Assembly (NCBI GenBank): GCA_008360955.1 | Contig: LUCM01009235.1 | Location: 1 to 64,000, forward strand | Direction: 5' to 3' | DNA: 64,000 nt | Origin: Fasciolopsis buskii | Lineage: Eukaryota; Platyhelminthes; Trematoda; Plagiorchiida; Fasciolidae | Shown: positions 63,401-64,000 of the stretch, piece after piece | How the letters are laid out: each line of letters starts with the position of its first letter | How positions within the stretch are numbered: the stretch's first letter is position 1 | Position numbers and translations under genes: made by a program | Notes under the pieces: generated by a model | The model's input: only the letters and a program-made list of their open reading frames with translations | Told to the model about the DNA's origin: nothing | Database searches by the model: none

Positions 63401-63970
63401 ACGTGGAGTGGTCACAGTGCGCGCTGAACTATATGGTCCAGGTCCAGAAACATTACTCGCGCACACCCGGAAAGAATACGAGCTATTCTCTTGTAGCCGA
63501 GTAGCCTTATAGGAACACTCCGTGCCTTCGTAAACGACAATCCATCTGAAGAGAACGGGATAACCGCAGAAGAAACAAAAAATATCTTAGTTGAATCACG
63601 GGGATAGTATGTAAATGATAGGTTGAAATCCCCTTTGTTTCGGGGACACTCTCGCTCACCAGATATGTGTACCCAATAGCCCCTGTCCTATCATCTCTGT
63701 ACCTGTGTATTCCGACTTACATACCCGATGACAACAAAAGTTTCCCTATGGTTATAGAAAATTGTTGCCGGAAAAGTTATAATATGTAAATCGCATTTAA
63801 TGGAAGAACTTTACTTTCAAATAAAAGACTTCCCACAATCAATCGTTCACTGTTCCAGTGTTAACCTGGGTGACTGGTTGCTGTCCCACCGAAGAACAAC
63901 TGCCGCGTCCGGATATTGATTTGTGACGCAAAAGTGCGTCAATTGATTAAGTCGATGTGATACGTGGATG
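56708..63970 (-). CDS. FNDC3: FNDC3 (fibronectin type III domain protein 3A/B) homologue, 3' part of gene, five exons
   Basis: Seen: five minus-strand exons (63970-63851, 63545-63379, 62673-62525, 59475-59338, 57445-56708) joined by GT-AG introns of about 305, 705, 3049 and 1892 bases. Phases agree at each join (2/2, 1/1, 0/0, 0/0). The protein holds two FN3 domains with the hallmark Trp (LRWD, LEWG) and Tyr/Leu (ENSSYSFRV, LLPSTEYVSRV) positions and the closing GPGPYSS and GPFSQSLVFTT strands. A Ser/Gln/His-rich linker, a hydrophobic C-terminal anchor and a short tail follow. Known: FNDC3A/B are ER/Golgi-associated proteins with serial FN3 domains, a final domain with a variable loop before the last strand, and a C-terminal transmembrane anchor. 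Inferred: the order 'FN3, interrupted last FN3, tail anchor' fits FNDC3 better than titin, receptor phosphatases or other FN3 proteins. The 5' exons are off the right edge. Family assignment is strong; the two exon ends at 63970 and 59338 are less sure. Confidence 0.78.
59338..59475 (-). CDS. FNDC3: FNDC3-like gene, internal exon with E-F strands of last FN3 domain
   Basis: The acceptor is preceded by a long C/T tract (TCTCCTTTTCTTCTTTGTTATCAAG). The frame starts at phase 0 with VYRGCQTTCRVVDLLPSTEY and then VSRVGAVRLCQ: an FN3 E strand, the L-P-x-T-x-Y turn and the F strand. The frame stays open to 59245, so the donor is not certain. TCG|GTAGGC at 59338 keeps phase 0 and is my preferred end; GGC|GTGAAT further on also keeps phase 0. 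After the F strand comes a loop (PKPGTVIPNPIGATS) before the last strand in the next exon. Confidence 0.72.
62141..62149. repeat. Poly-G run in intron
   Basis: Nine consecutive G in the same intron. Confidence 0.8.
62331..62360. repeat. (TAT)n/(AATAAT) trinucleotide repeat with a self-complementary end
   Basis: About eight TAT units run into TTAATAATAA, which can fold back on the repeat. It lies in the 3-kb intron of the FNDC3-like gene, about 165 bases past the donor at 62524. Confidence 0.9.
62525..62673 (-). CDS. FNDC3: FNDC3-like gene, internal exon with first half of last FN3 domain
   Basis: 149 bases. The acceptor follows a run of nine T and CAATTCCTTCATAG; the donor is CAG|GTAATA. 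Entry is phase 1 (completing a Gly codon with the preceding exon) and exit is phase 0. It encodes LKATEITVDTCQLEWGPV followed by VDPIIYVLHLMPVQQ, the A, B, C and C' strands of an FN3 domain with the core Trp in LEWG. The join to the next exon (...PSQ|VYRG...) falls in the usual C'-to-E position. Confidence 0.85.
63379..63545 (-). CDS. FNDC3: FNDC3-like gene, internal exon with second half of an FN3 domain
   Basis: 167 bases, too short for long-ORF scans. The acceptor follows a long pyrimidine tract ending CTCTTCAG and the donor is the consensus CGCG|GTAAGT. It enters in phase 2 and leaves in phase 1. The frame encodes WIVVYEGTECSYKATRLQ, then ENSSYSFRVCASNVSGPGP and SSARTVTTPRLPPPAVR. These are the C'-G strands of an FN3 domain: VYEG turn, SYSFRV F strand, GPGPYS bend, TTP exit. 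The VYEG/SFRVCASN wording is typical of FNDC3 domains. The Pro-rich end is an interdomain linker. Confidence 0.85.
63851..63970 (-). CDS. FNDC3: FNDC3-like gene, exon with start of an FN3 domain (upstream boundary tentative)
   Basis: The minus-strand frame reads through HRLNQLT and the FN3 A-B strand segment DAAVVLRWDSN, whose Trp is the core residue of the fold. I place the donor at a GTGAAC just after ...LTLEQ, leaving phase 2, which suits the next exon's one-base start. A GTTAAC a few codons earlier gives the same phase and is the alternative. The acceptor is taken at a TAG near 63971; it has a weak pyrimidine tract, so the exon might start elsewhere or lie partly outside the window. Confidence 0.5.
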
Positions 63971-64000
63971 CTAATTTAGTTGTTCGATAGACTTTTTGAA

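Noticed and set aside
1..64000. CRISPR arrays, bacterial operons or phage genes
   Set aside because: No regularly spaced repeats and no ribosome-binding-site-led gene strings; the content is eukaryotic throughout.

Overview
The window looks like nuclear DNA of a flatworm (Platyhelminthes), more likely a large-genome tapeworm than a schistosome. The evidence is of three kinds. Density is low, with one recognisable multi-exon host gene carrying introns of about 0.3-3 kb. Wreckage of several retrotransposon types is packed together: EN-RT LINEs of CR1/Jockey and RTE-like types, a Penelope-like element and a Gypsy LTR element. The LINE and Penelope proteins have the wording seen in trematode and cestode elements. 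The species assignment is inference. No bacterial operon, rRNA, convincing tRNA or CRISPR was found. There are two N positions (about 10219 and 29259).

Layout. 0-8.5 kb: two minus-strand LINE relics (about 1.3-3.9 kb with EN and RT; about 5.2-7.0 kb with RT and 3' end) in otherwise unassigned sequence. 8.5-18.7 kb: a large, diverged inverted repeat, here called R1. Its left arm is about 8.54-12.12 kb and its right arm about 16.03-18.70 kb, and the space between is filled with LINE relics in both orientations. The left arm is interrupted by a LINE ORF1 fragment near 10.45-11.27 kb. A third partial R1 copy lies at about 40.5-41.4 kb. 18.7-26.4 kb: mostly unassigned. 26.5-27.7 kb: a Penelope-like element (PLE) on the minus strand. 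28-32.5 kb: LINE relics, including a long EN-RT copy ('family B') on the minus strand. 34-46 kb: sparse, with two SINE-like copies and two unproven candidate coding stretches. 47.4-48.9 kb: a plus-strand family-B LINE split by a 623-bp, nearly palindromic PLE derivative flanked by an 11-bp target-site duplication. 49.0-50.0 kb: an RTE-like LINE RT. 50.04-52.4 kb: a plus-strand Gypsy pol relic running from RT through RNase H and integrase to the pol C-terminus. 52.4-56.7 kb: unassigned, A-rich on the plus strand.

The right end (56.7-64 kb) carries the 3' part of a minus-strand host gene that I identify as an FNDC3 (fibronectin type III domain-containing 3A/B) homologue. Its exons are 63970-63851, 63545-63379, 62673-62525, 59475-59338 and 57445-56708. 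Intron phases agree at every join and the acceptors are strong. The exons encode two split FN3 domains, a low-complexity Gln/His linker and a C-terminal membrane anchor with a stop codon at 56708. The 5' exons lie beyond the window.

Most interesting points: the palindromic PLE derivative nested in a LINE, with a matching inverted RT piece at the end of the larger PLE copy; the R1 inverted-repeat family, which I cannot classify; an abrupt near-identical block shared by two opposed family-B LINEs, suggestive of gene conversion; a twin-priming-like inverted LINE; and the loop and tail expansions in the FNDC3 homologue. All similarity statements are by eye; no database search or alignment program was run.
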